From: Nitrospira_D sp019636945
GTDB taxonomy: Bacteria > Nitrospirota > Nitrospiria > Nitrospirales > Nitrospiraceae
Direction of reading: 5' to 3'
DNA length: 64,000 nucleotides
NCBI RefSeq assembly: GCF_047338595.1
Contig: NZ_JBLFBO010000008.1
Location: forward strand, 1 to 64,000
In this document: one piece after another, positions 1 to 7,000 of the stretch
How the letters are laid out: each line of letters begins with the position of its first letter
Numbering within the stretch: position 1 is the first letter of the stretch
Notes under the pieces: generated by a model
Seen by the model: only the letters and a program-made list of their open reading frames with translations
Databases searched by the model: none
Told to the model about the DNA's origin: nothing
Position numbers and translations under genes: made by a program

Positions 1-212
1 TCTTTAACAACACGTTCTCGATGAAGTTCGAGCTGAGCGATATCATGGTTCAGGTGGCAGGCGACATGGCCTGGGTCATCTGTGTAGAAAATCTTGTGAC
101 CCAGCAAGCAGAGGAGCCACAACAGGCCAAAATTCTTGCCACCAACCTGTACGAACTCATCGGTGATGAGTGGTTGATGATTCACCACCATGGGTCGCCG
201 GTGATGGGCTAG
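1..212 (+). CDS. C-terminal part of an NTF2/SnoaL-like protein (partial)
   Basis: The gene is already open at the left edge (reading frame from base 3), so only about 69 C-terminal residues are visible. The end, with a Tyr-Glu segment followed by EWLMIHHHGSPV, matches the last strands of NTF2-like (SnoaL/DUF4440) proteins, where a '..W+mvHHHaSPv' ending is typical. These proteins form a cone-shaped alpha+beta fold and bind or turn over small molecules; the substrate cannot be read from this fragment. The ATG at 21 is internal, because the frame stays open upstream and the domain would be incomplete. Family assignment is fairly secure; function is not. Confidence 0.7.
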   Translation, partial: FNNTFSMKFELSDIMVQVAGDMAWVICVENLVTQQAEEPQQAKILATNLYELIGDEWLMIHHHGSPVMG

Positions 213-324
213 CGCGTGGGATGTCTCCATGCTCGCACAGCCCGCACACAAGTCGGGTTAGATTTTCACTGGAGGATGGTGTGCTCGCTGCATGCGTGTA
301 GGTGGAGGCATCCCACGCACTAGC
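210..324. repeat. Imperfect inverted repeat downstream of the NTF2-like gene
   Basis: The arm at 210-229 (CTAGCGCGTGGGATGTCTCC) and the arm at 305-324 are inverted copies matching at 18 of 20 positions, separated by about 75 bases. A direct word TGCTCGCT..ATGCG.GTAG also occurs at about 280-299 and 358-377. It could be a transcript-end structure or a small REP-like element. There is no T-run, so a simple terminator is not supported. Confidence 0.5.
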
Positions 325-977
325 CCTGGGTTAGGAAAATGAGGGAGCGATGGGCGGTGCTCGCTCAATGCGCGTAGAAGAAAACCACATAACGCCCCGC
401 CTTATGAGAGAGAAGGGGATGAAGAATGCTTGTCCAACGCGCGGTCATTGGGAAAGTGGACCTCTCGATGTCCACGGGGTGGGCTAGGAAAGAGAAACGC
501 AATGCCGTAGTTCCGTTGATGGGATGATTTGTGTGGAATGCGCAACAGCGATGGCCGATATTATTGCGAAAATGCGTACCGAAGCGTCTGGCTGGCAGGG
601 GAATGTACTCTACTCTATGGGATGATGGCAGCTACAATTTTGGTGCAGGAGTCGGGACTTCGTCGATCCGTATAGTTTTCATCCATTCGGCGGTGATGCT
701 GTCCCGTTCCACCATCGACATACCGGCATAGGTTGAGAACATCTGTGGCCCACGACGCCGTCGCCACGTCAGAAAACTGAGGAAATGGTCTTTGCAGACG
801 GATTGCGTGCCGGCCGGCGCATAGGGATTTGCAAGGCAGTTTGTCACGCAACAATGAGTATCGTGCATCTAAGCCTCTTCAAGTTTGGTCAGTATGCCGG
901 TCAGTCCTGCTGAATTTCAAGCCCAATGCCGGGTCTGTGGCAAGATCTTCTCAAATACTTAACAGAAGGGTGTTCTG
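213..977. other. Intergenic region without a convincing gene
   Basis: About 765 bases with only short open frames that show no recognisable protein features. The left part holds the inverted repeat described at 210-324. Two clusters of CCGGC(C/A)-type palindromic words lie near 590 and 815. The last 20 bases carry the AGAAGGG ribosome-binding site of the phosphatase gene. Nothing else is supported. Confidence 0.5.
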
Positions 978-2456
978 ATGCGTCTCTTGTTTCTGCTCGT
1001 CGGACTCTTTGCGGTCTGTTCTGTTTTGGGCGGCTGTCCTGCATGGTCTGGTCAGAGTATTGGTTCTCAGGAATCATCAGAGGCGCCCCCCGTGTCGGGC
1101 TCAGGACTTCTACCCCAGGGTGTTGTGATCGGCGATGTGACCTCACAAGGGGCGTTACTCTGGTTGCGTACCGATGAGGCTGCCGTGGTGCGAGTGGAGT
1201 GGGCGCCATTGTCGGTGTGGAAGCAGGTTTCAACATCGGCGACGGTCGTGGCCTCGATATCGAGGACGGCACTCCTTAAGACAGGCGCAGAGACGGATTA
1301 TACGTTGACTATCCCTCTTGTAGGCCTGACTCCCTCGACTCGCTATCGGTATCATGTTGTGGTCGGCCCTGAAGAATCATTGCGATCGCAGCTCCCTGGG
1401 AAGGCGGCGGCGACGGGTGAATTCGTCACACTGCCGGACGTGACATCCTCCGAGACGGTGAGTTTTGCCTGGAGTGGAGATCTTGGGAGCGGAGGACGAT
1501 GTCGCCGAGGAGTGGATGGTTATCCGATCTTTGACGTGGTCCATCGATACCACCCCGACTTCTTTCTGTTCCTTGGCGATACCATTTATGGTGATCATGT
1601 CTGTCCCTCGCCTCCGAACGAACCTGGTGCGGACTTCAAGGCGACGACATTGGACGCCTATCGATTGCGCCATCGCTACCAACGGGGTGCTGACGCATTG
1701 CGGCGGTTCCTGGTGGAGACGCCGGTCTATGTAGTATGGGACGATCACGAGGTTCGAAATAATTTTGCCGGTCCATACGACGAGCAGATGCCTGCCGGCC
1801 GGCAGGCACTGCGTGAATATTGGCCGATTGCGTCTCCCCGTGAAGATCCGCATCGCCTCTATCGGACCGTTCGGTACGGTGCCGATCTTGAACTGTTTAT
1901 CTTGGATGTTCGGCAGTATCGGAGTCGCAACGTGGATCCGGATGGTGCGTCCAAGACCATGCTCGGTGCCGCGCAACTGGCATGGCTGCTCGACGGACTT
2001 CAAGCTTCAACCGCGACATGGAAAGTCATCGCGACCCCGGTTCCCCTCTCGATTCCAAAGGGCGGTGATAGTTCGGCTCCAGGTAACGATGGGTGGGCCG
2101 GTGGGCAGGATGGGACCGGATTTGAGCGAGAGCGACAGGTGATTGTCGACACCATCCTCAGTCGCAAGATTAAGAATGTGGTCTTTCTCTCGGGCGACGT
2201 GCATTGGGTGCAAGCCAACGCCTATGATCCCAACCAAGACGGGGCCGTCGATTTTCACGAATACATTGCAGGTCCCCTCTCTGCACCGCCGGGGAGATTC
2301 GTTCCCACTCAAATGGTGCTTCATCCCACGGAATTGTTCTATGAGACCGGGTACCATAACTTTGGGCTTGCGAGGGCCACGAAGTATGATTTCCATGTGA
2401 GTGTGGTGGATGAGACGGGTAAGGAACGAGTGTCTCACCGCATTGCGGCTCAGTAG
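978..2456 (+). CDS. phoD: PhoD-family alkaline phosphatase, lipoprotein
   Basis: A 492-residue secreted phosphodi/monoesterase of the PhoD-like metallophosphatase family, which releases phosphate from organic phosphates using Fe/Ca. Residues 1-19 are a lipoprotein signal ending in the lipobox VLGGC, so the enzyme is probably tethered on the periplasmic or outer face. An N-terminal beta-sandwich (GVVIGDVTSQGALLWLR) is followed by the metallophosphatase core: FAWSGDLG, FFLFLGDTIYGDH, YVVWDDHEVRNN, FILDVRQYR and FLSGDVHW supply the metal-binding Asp, Asn and His residues in the expected order. Length is normal for the family. ATG 978 is preceded by AGAAGGG. It stands alone in front of a small unknown gene and no Pho box was identified. 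Substrate preference cannot be told. Confidence 0.88.
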   Translation: MRLLFLLVGLFAVCSVLGGCPAWSGQSIGSQESSEAPPVSGSGLLPQGVVIGDVTSQGALLWLRTDEAAVVRVEWAPLSVWKQVSTSATVVASISRTALLKTGAETDYTLTIPLVGLTPSTRYRYHVVVGPEESLRSQLPGKAAATGEFVTLPDVTSSETVSFAWSGDLGSGGRCRRGVDGYPIFDVVHRYHPDFFLFLGDTIYGDHVCPSPPNEPGADFKATTLDAYRLRHRYQRGADALRRFLVETPVYVVWDDHEVRNNFAGPYDEQMPAGRQALREYWPIASPREDPHRLYRTVRYGADLELFILDVRQYRSRNVDPDGASKTMLGAAQLAWLLDGLQASTATWKVIATPVPLSIPKGGDSSAPGNDGWAGGQDGTGFERERQVIVDTILSRKIKNVVFLSGDVHWVQANAYDPNQDGAVDFHEYIAGPLSAPPGRFVPTQMVLHPTELFYETGYHNFGLARATKYDFHVSVVDETGKERVSHRIAAQ

Positions 2457-2567
2457 AATAAGGTGAGATCCAGTCGCTGCCCCTTGCAATCCAGGCTTGG
2501 TGGCGGGTACGGTACGGACTTCAGGGACCGTGGGGATGTTTTCTTCAACGAGATAGAAAGGAATATC

Positions 2568-3050
2568 ATGTCAGCATTGATATCCGCCGATGAGATTTTT
2601 TCGAGAGCGGAAGCGGCGGCCGTGGCAGCGACAGGGCCGGATGAGAAGGCCTTACAGATCGATTATCCGGAGTTAAAAGACAAATTTCGTCACATGTTGG
2701 GCGATCGTAAGATCGCGCTTTGCCACGTCAATAAATTTCTGCCTGAAGGATATGAAGACCAAGGGCGATTCAATCTGGTACTGCTGACCGCAGGCCATGT
2801 GGTGTTTGACGTCGTGATCGGAGACTCCTACTTCCGATACGATGTAGTGTCGGTCGGTCAATTGGATAAGGTTCAGTTGATCGACGCAATGTGGGACAAC
2901 CGGGAAAAACGCCGAGAAGAACCGTTCTTAAGCCTTCGCCTGATGCATGGTGAGGAAGCGCATTTGTTATTGGCGTTGGACGACGAAGAGCGGGCCAGCC
3001 TGCTGAAATTTGCCGCCGCCGTCGCGATGGCGAGAAATCCGGAGCGGTAA
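2568..3050 (+). CDS. Conserved-looking hypothetical protein, 160 aa
   Basis: I do not recognise a named family. The 160-residue product is soluble, with no signal peptide or membrane segment. It starts with a helix (SADEIFSRAEAAAVAAT) and continues with a mixed alpha/beta body containing FNLVLLTAGHVVFDVVIGD and DDEERASLLKFAAAVAMAR near the end. The frame is open from 2463, but ATG 2568 is chosen because GAAAGGA lies just upstream and the upstream residues look untranslated. It follows the phosphatase gene on the same strand after about 110 bases, so co-transcription is possible but not shown. No function is proposed. Confidence 0.6.
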   Translation: MSALISADEIFSRAEAAAVAATGPDEKALQIDYPELKDKFRHMLGDRKIALCHVNKFLPEGYEDQGRFNLVLLTAGHVVFDVVIGDSYFRYDVVSVGQLDKVQLIDAMWDNREKRREEPFLSLRLMHGEEAHLLLALDDEERASLLKFAAAVAMARNPER

Positions 3051-3427
3051 TCTATTCATCCAGTTGTGGCGTGAGGGTGCGACCAGAGGCGCGCCTCCAC
3101 GCCACAGCGTTCCGTACCATTCAGTCAGCTTTTTCTATACCGGTTCAGGTGCAGCATTCAGACATCTGGAATATGATCTCGAGAAGCTCTGACCTAGGAA
3201 CCTCCTCTCGTTCCCCACTCGCTTTTTCTGGAATCTCCACATAACTAGTTGATTACTGGACAAGTTATCTGTCTGGAAAAGGTGTGAAGCGTCGTAGCCT
3301 GAAGGGTTCGGCCCCATACTTTCTTCTGTCTCCTTCCCTCAGAAGCATAGTTTTGGAGACTGTTCCATCATGTTATATCCCTACAATATTAATTGATTCT
3401 GGTTCCAAACAGCGTGAGGTGTAGCTT
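3051..3427. other. Intergenic region upstream of the RiPP-like locus
   Basis: About 375 bases with no supported gene. The segment 3365-3410 is markedly AT-rich (TTATATCCCTACAATATTAA) and is the likeliest place for the promoter of the peptide locus. I could not fix a -35/-10 pair with confidence. GTGAGGTG just before 3428 can serve as a ribosome-binding site. Confidence 0.4.
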
Positions 3428-3784
3428 ATGGAGGGACTACCTATGGCTGGTGCCACTGACGCACGCTCCTCTCAAAGTAGGGCAGCTGACCTCGTCGATC
3501 CTCTCCTGACGCGCCAAACTATTCTTCACCAAACCCCCGATGTGCAAGGCACAACTATGGATGGGGAGACGGTGTTGTTGGATCTGAGCACCGGCCGGTA
3601 TTACACATTGAATCGGCTAGGCAGCGTGATCTGGGAACTCTGCACTGGTCATCATACAATCAGCGACATTCATGCGGTCCTCTCTGACCGGTTTGATGTC
3701 GCTCCCGAGCGGGCCCTCGACGATCTCGTCACCCTGGTCAATGACCTGATCCAAGAAGGGCTACTTCAACCAGAAAGGAGGTGA
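3428..3784 (+). CDS. PqqD-like RiPP recognition protein (lasso B1-type)
   Basis: A 118-residue protein whose residues about 20-115 form a PqqD-type winged helix, the RiPP recognition element that binds precursor leaders and presents them to modifying enzymes. Family features seen are the strand block GETVLLDLSTGRYYTLNRLGSVIWELC, then helices around DIHAVLSDRFD and a C-terminal LIQEGLL. It is longer than stand-alone lasso B1 proteins (about 80 aa) because of an N-terminal extension. ATG 3428 follows GTGAGGTG; ATG 3443, with GAGGGA six bases ahead, is an equally good start. The stop lies six bases before the first precursor gene, within that gene's strong Shine-Dalgarno, so the two are one operon. 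Its 3' end has been partly duplicated downstream (3944-3991). Confidence 0.85.
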   Translation: MEGLPMAGATDARSSQSRAADLVDPLLTRQTILHQTPDVQGTTMDGETVLLDLSTGRYYTLNRLGSVIWELCTGHHTISDIHAVLSDRFDVAPERALDDLVTLVNDLIQEGLLQPERR

Positions 3785-3790
3785 AACAGC

Positions 3791-3943
3791 ATGAAGAAAG
3801 AATCATATGTACAGCCGGCCTTCGTGAAGCATGAGTTGTTGCGCGATATCACCGCTGGGAGTTCAAACGGCAATTGCGGTTATGGTAACGGCGGATACGA
3901 TGGTGTGCCTGGAAATTCTGGCTGCCAGGACGTAACCCGGTAA
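3791..3943 (+). CDS. Putative RiPP precursor peptide 1 (lasso-like leader, Gly-rich core)
   Basis: A 50-residue peptide preceded by a near-perfect Shine-Dalgarno (AAAGGAGGTGA) seven bases from ATG. The N-terminal half (MKKESY..P, then VKHELLRDITAG) resembles lasso precursor leaders of the type Y..P.L...G....T.G, including the Thr two residues before a Gly. If cleavage follows the lasso rule (after ITA), the core is 28 residues beginning GSSNGNCGYGNGG. It is rich in Gly and Asn and holds two Cys (residues 29 and 45). There is no Asp or Glu at core positions 7-9, so a classical lasso ring cannot form. A paralogue follows at 3998. Assignment as precursor rests on leader conservation, position after the PqqD gene and lack of any other domain; the modification is unknown. 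Confidence 0.8.
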   Translation: MKKESYVQPAFVKHELLRDITAGSSNGNCGYGNGGYDGVPGNSGCQDVTR

Positions 3944-3991
3944 CTGAATCGGCTAGATCAGGATGGGCTATTCAACCTGGTGAGGAGGTGA
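3944..3991 (+). pseudogene. Relic of the pqqD 3' end between the two precursor genes
   Basis: The spacer after precursor 1 reads, up to the stop at 3989-3991, as ..LNRLDQDGLFNLVRR-stop. The real PqqD-like protein ends LVNDLIQEGLLQPERR-stop in the same position relative to precursor 1. At DNA level GGGCTA..TTCAACC and GAGGTGA..CAGCATGAAGAA are shared in the same order. The simplest reading is a tandem duplication whose unit ran from inside pqqD through the precursor gene, leaving a decayed tail fragment and a fresh ribosome-binding site for precursor 2. Confidence 0.7.
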
Positions 3992-3997
3992 GGCAGC

Positions 3998-4165
3998 ATG
4001 AAGAAGGAAACGTACATCCGGCCTACAGTCGTGAAGCATGAACTCCTGCGGGATATCACCGCAGGGAAGTCAGGCTATTGTGAAGACAAGGGCCGTGGCA
4101 ATGGGTATGGGTTTGGACAGGGATGGGGAGGCTTCGGCGGTTTTGGTCGCTTTGGCCGACACTAG
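3998..4165 (+). CDS. Putative RiPP precursor peptide 2 (same leader, different core)
   Basis: A 55-residue paralogue of precursor 1 with its own strong ribosome-binding site (GAGGAGGTGA). The leader is almost identical: MKKE-T-Y-I-R-P, then VVKHELLRDITAG. Only conservative changes occur in the first 23 residues, while the rest is unrelated in order. The core, if cut after ITA, is 33 residues (GKSGYCEDKGRG... then a Gly/Phe/Trp/Arg-rich tail ending GRFGRH) and is cationic. Here Glu and Asp fall at core positions 7 and 8, the places a lasso isopeptide would use, but precursor 1 lacks them. One Cys is present. The shared leader means one recognition protein could serve both. Product and activity are unknown. 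Confidence 0.8.
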   Translation: MKKETYIRPTVVKHELLRDITAGKSGYCEDKGRGNGYGFGQGWGGFGGFGRFGRH

Positions 4166-4177
4166 GTTTAGAGAGAG

Positions 4178-4207
4178 GACTGGCTGGTTCGTGAGAACCA
4201 GCTAGTC
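4178..4207 (+). promoter_or_regulatory. Strong hairpin between precursor genes and enzyme genes
   Basis: GACTGGCTGGTTC (4178-4190), loop GTGA, GAACCAGCTAGTC (4195-4207): a 13-bp stem with one G-U pair closed by a GNRA-type tetraloop. No T-run follows, so it is not a standard terminator. It sits between the small precursor genes and the long enzyme genes, where a processing or partial-stop hairpin would raise precursor over enzyme expression, as seen in many bacteriocin operons. That role is inferred. Confidence 0.65.
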
Positions 4208-4235
4208 TGCCCTGAAAGTTGCTGCCGAATACTAA

Positions 4236-5300
4236 GTGACAACAGAAGCTATGAGGAAAACGATGAGAAGTTCTGTTGCCGGTCAGACTATCACGGAGTC
4301 TCACTTTGCGCTCTATGGTACGCCGGTACGGTATCTTACGACATCCACTGCTCTCGTCGACCCAGTGAACGAACTGCTCAGGCACTTTCGCCGAGATCTT
4401 ATCGATGAGTCCGGTTCGCTCACCTTGTGCTTTCATGCCGTCAAGGATCGAGCAGATATTCCCGTAACTATGACATCGTCGGCTTGCCGACTTGCGGCAG
4501 GAACGGGAGCAGCAGTGGGTGATCGACGAGAAACCAATCTGCCGTATCAGGTGTTTGATGACGGCGGGCGCTTAATTGCGGATTTCTCCGAGGTTGGAGT
4601 ACTGGTGATCGACGGCTCACAGCAGAGAGCTGATGGATATCTGATCAATCCTCATACGATGCACGAAAGTCTGATCGAGTATTTGTTCCACCTTGCGTTG
4701 ATTGAGCTCTTGCGGCGTCAGGGCCTCTATACGATTCATGCGACGGCGCTGGAGAGGAACGGGAAAGGGGTCTTAATTCCAGGCAACAGCGGACGCGGGA
4801 AGACGACGTCGTTTATCTCATTGCTCCGGTCAGGCTATCGATATCTTTCGGATGATCATCCATTGATGCGCGATGCTGGAACCCATGTTGATCTTCTTCC
4901 CTTTCCCATCAAGATCAATGTCACCGAAGAAACCATTGCCTTCTTTCCCGAACTGCGGACTGCGCCTGCTCATGTGCTACGACCTCGATTTCCGAAGCGG
5001 GCTTTTCATGCAGAGGAGCTCTATACCACTGGGATAGGCGAATGTTGTCGTCCAGCCATCGTGTTATTCCCCCAGGTTGTCGATGCTCTCTATAGTCATG
5101 TGGAGCTACTTCCGAAGAGCCGGGCATTGGAAATGCTCCTCCCTCAAGCGCTGTTGGTCTACAACTCTGAAGTCGCCAGACGTGAGTTTCAAGTCTTAGT
5201 GAAACTAGTCCAACAGGTGGAGTGCTACCGTCTCCATTTTGGTCGGGATATTCTCGATCTTCCGAATTTAATTACGCCCCTTCTGGAGGGAAGCAAGTGA
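4236..5300 (+). CDS. HPr-kinase-like peptide kinase of the RiPP-like locus
   Basis: A 354-residue protein with an HPrK-type P-loop domain in its C-terminal two thirds. YTIHATALERNGKGVLI leads into the P-loop PGNSGRGKTT (about 182-191), then YRYLSDDHPLM with the paired Asp of the HPrK fold. The N-terminal 150 residues resemble the accessory region of lasso-cluster kinases. Homologues in lasso loci (the paeninodin and pseudomycoidin type kinases) phosphorylate a C-terminal residue of the precursor; here neither core ends in Ser, so the target site is open. The HPr-carbon-control role is unlikely because of the context. GTG 4236, ATG 4251 and ATG 4263 are possible starts. The stop overlaps the next start (TGATG), indicating translational coupling. 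Confidence 0.78.
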   Translation: MTTEAMRKTMRSSVAGQTITESHFALYGTPVRYLTTSTALVDPVNELLRHFRRDLIDESGSLTLCFHAVKDRADIPVTMTSSACRLAAGTGAAVGDRRETNLPYQVFDDGGRLIADFSEVGVLVIDGSQQRADGYLINPHTMHESLIEYLFHLALIELLRRQGLYTIHATALERNGKGVLIPGNSGRGKTTSFISLLRSGYRYLSDDHPLMRDAGTHVDLLPFPIKINVTEETIAFFPELRTAPAHVLRPRFPKRAFHAEELYTTGIGECCRPAIVLFPQVVDALYSHVELLPKSRALEMLLPQALLVYNSEVARREFQVLVKLVQQVECYRLHFGRDILDLPNLITPLLEGSK

Positions 5301-6532
5301 TGCTGCAAGGGGTTGGTACTAGACAGTTGCCTCTGCTACCGGAAGCAGAATTGCTCGTCTGGTGTGCCCGGACGGATATAACCGATGAGCTGAAGCAACG
5401 TATTCGAAAGAGAGTGCAGGAGTCGATTAATTGGTCGATGGTCCTTGATATGGCCGAGTATCATGGCGTGGTTCCGTTGTTGTACAAAAGCCTGTCGACC
5501 GTTATGCCGGATCTTGTACCCGCCCACGTATTGGCTACGTTGCGCCAGAAGGCTCAAGTCGGGTCGTTGCTCAACCAGTCGCTCGCCAAGGACCTTGTTG
5601 ACTTATGTGAAGCATTTGAGGTGCGAGGAGTTCCCGTCATTCCTATCAAGGGAGCAACGCTGGCGGTCTTAGCCTATGGGGATCTGGCACTTCGTGATTT
5701 CACCGATCTCGACCTGCTTATTCCTAAACAAGCTCTTTCTGAAGCACGGACAATCATCCTCTCGCAAGGTTATGAGAGAAAAACCACGAATGGCGAGAGC
5801 CGTGAAAGTCATACTCACGAAGGGCCCTATCACGTCTTCGTCAAGAAACGTCCACTCTCCCGAGTCGACCTTCAATGGGTGATGGCACATCAGCACTTTG
5901 CCTTTTGGCTCGATCGGCCGGAGTTCTGGCGATCTCGACGGCCTGTGATGTTGAAGGACAAGCCGGTTCCTGGATTGTCCTCGGAGATGTTATTGATCGT
6001 GCTGTGTGTGCATGGTTCCAAACATGCGTGGGAGTTGCTGAAATGGGTATGCGATGTCGCTGAATTGCTTCGTTCCCAGCCGAACCTGGACTGGGATCAG
6101 ATTGTTTCGTGTGCCTCGAACTGGCGTTGTCAGCGCATGCTGTATATGGGATTGTCGCTTGCTCACCGATTATTGGATGCGCCTCTTCCTGAAGGAGTGT
6201 TGACCAACCTGAAGCATGAGACGGAGGTACAGGCGCTATCCCATCGGATGCCGGCCAGTCTTCTGAAAAATTACCACGAGGGAATCAGCGAAGAACAGGC
6301 AGGTGCGCTCTATTTTGCGCTGAAAGATTCCTGGCATGAGCGGTGGTGGCTCGGTGTGTTGTTGTGCAGAGCGCATAGCCAACTGGCGCTGACGCCTCCT
6401 GCGTGGTTTCGCTGGAGAACTTCCTTGTCCAGGATGGCTCGCCTGATTGTGCCGGCTCATCGAGCGCTGACGCGTCTTCTCTCACCGACGATTCGTCATG
6501 CCATCCATCGCTGGGTCACACACGGTATTTAG
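5300..6532 (+). CDS. Nucleotidyltransferase-family protein of the RiPP-like locus
   Basis: A 410-residue protein of the uncharacterised nucleotidyltransferase family (NTP_transf_5 type). The catalytic-fold signature is visible around residues 110-145: VPVIPIKGATLAVLAYGD followed by LRDFTDLDLLIP, giving the paired Asp of the polymerase-beta-like core. Such genes accompany kinase genes in some lasso clusters, where the pseudomycoidin homologue adds sugar to the phosphorylated peptide. A similar second-step tailoring role is inferred here. ATG 5300 overlaps the kinase stop and has GGAGGG upstream. The frame is open from 5222, but that part belongs to the kinase gene. The C-terminal 150 residues are Trp/Arg-rich and of unknown role. 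Confidence 0.8.
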   Translation: MLQGVGTRQLPLLPEAELLVWCARTDITDELKQRIRKRVQESINWSMVLDMAEYHGVVPLLYKSLSTVMPDLVPAHVLATLRQKAQVGSLLNQSLAKDLVDLCEAFEVRGVPVIPIKGATLAVLAYGDLALRDFTDLDLLIPKQALSEARTIILSQGYERKTTNGESRESHTHEGPYHVFVKKRPLSRVDLQWVMAHQHFAFWLDRPEFWRSRRPVMLKDKPVPGLSSEMLLIVLCVHGSKHAWELLKWVCDVAELLRSQPNLDWDQIVSCASNWRCQRMLYMGLSLAHRLLDAPLPEGVLTNLKHETEVQALSHRMPASLLKNYHEGISEEQAGALYFALKDSWHERWWLGVLLCRAHSQLALTPPAWFRWRTSLSRMARLIVPAHRALTRLLSPTIRHAIHRWVTHGI

Positions 6533-6543
6533 GTGTCAGTATC

Positions 6544-6987
6544 GTGATCGCTCGCGTGACCAAATATTGGCGGCTGTTCCGTGCTGGATATGTGGTGCTC
6601 TCGGTTCGGATTTTGCTTCGATTGAGCAGCTTGCCGCAGGTTCTCAAGCGTTTGAACCCTCGCTCCGTGGCCTGCAAACCTGACGACGCTGTGATGAAGG
6701 CGTTGGTGGGGTATGTAGATTACTGGCTCAAGCTGTTTCCGTATAACGAAAGAGGAAACTGCTTTCCCCGGTCCTTGTCGTTGTATCGATGTGCTCGACA
6801 ACTTGGCTATCCGGTGGTATTCCATTGTGGAGTACGAAGAGAGGTCACAGGCCTCGATGGTCATGCCTGGCTCACGCTGGACTCGGAGGCATTTTATGAG
6901 CCTGGTCCACATTGGCAGCGCTTCACTGTGACATTCTCTTACCCTTCCGATCAGGTCAGGAGTACGGCAGAAATTTCTGCCGGCTGA
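6544..6987 (+). CDS. Lasso B2-type transglutaminase-like leader peptidase
   Basis: A 147-residue member of the transglutaminase-like family that cleaves lasso precursor leaders as a Cys protease. The expected Cys-His-Asp arrangement is visible: Cys73 in GNCFPRSLSLYR, His107 in DGHAWL and Asp113 just after. The size matches stand-alone B2 proteins (about 140-150 aa). GTG 6544 is chosen because AGGTG overlapping the previous stop lies eight bases upstream and no ATG gives a protein of family length. The longer frame from 6403 runs inside the nucleotidyltransferase gene. It would act with the PqqD-like protein at 3428 to release both cores. The next gene starts 13 bases after its stop. Confidence 0.85.
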   Translation: MIARVTKYWRLFRAGYVVLSVRILLRLSSLPQVLKRLNPRSVACKPDDAVMKALVGYVDYWLKLFPYNERGNCFPRSLSLYRCARQLGYPVVFHCGVRREVTGLDGHAWLTLDSEAFYEPGPHWQRFTVTFSYPSDQVRSTAEISAG

Positions 6988-7000
6988 TGCCAGAGAGTTT

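Noticed and set aside
3791..4165. Interpretation of the two peptides as microcin B17-like azole precursors
   Set aside because: They are Gly-rich with some Cys, but no YcaO cyclodehydratase or dehydrogenase gene is nearby, and the leader and enzymes are of lasso type.
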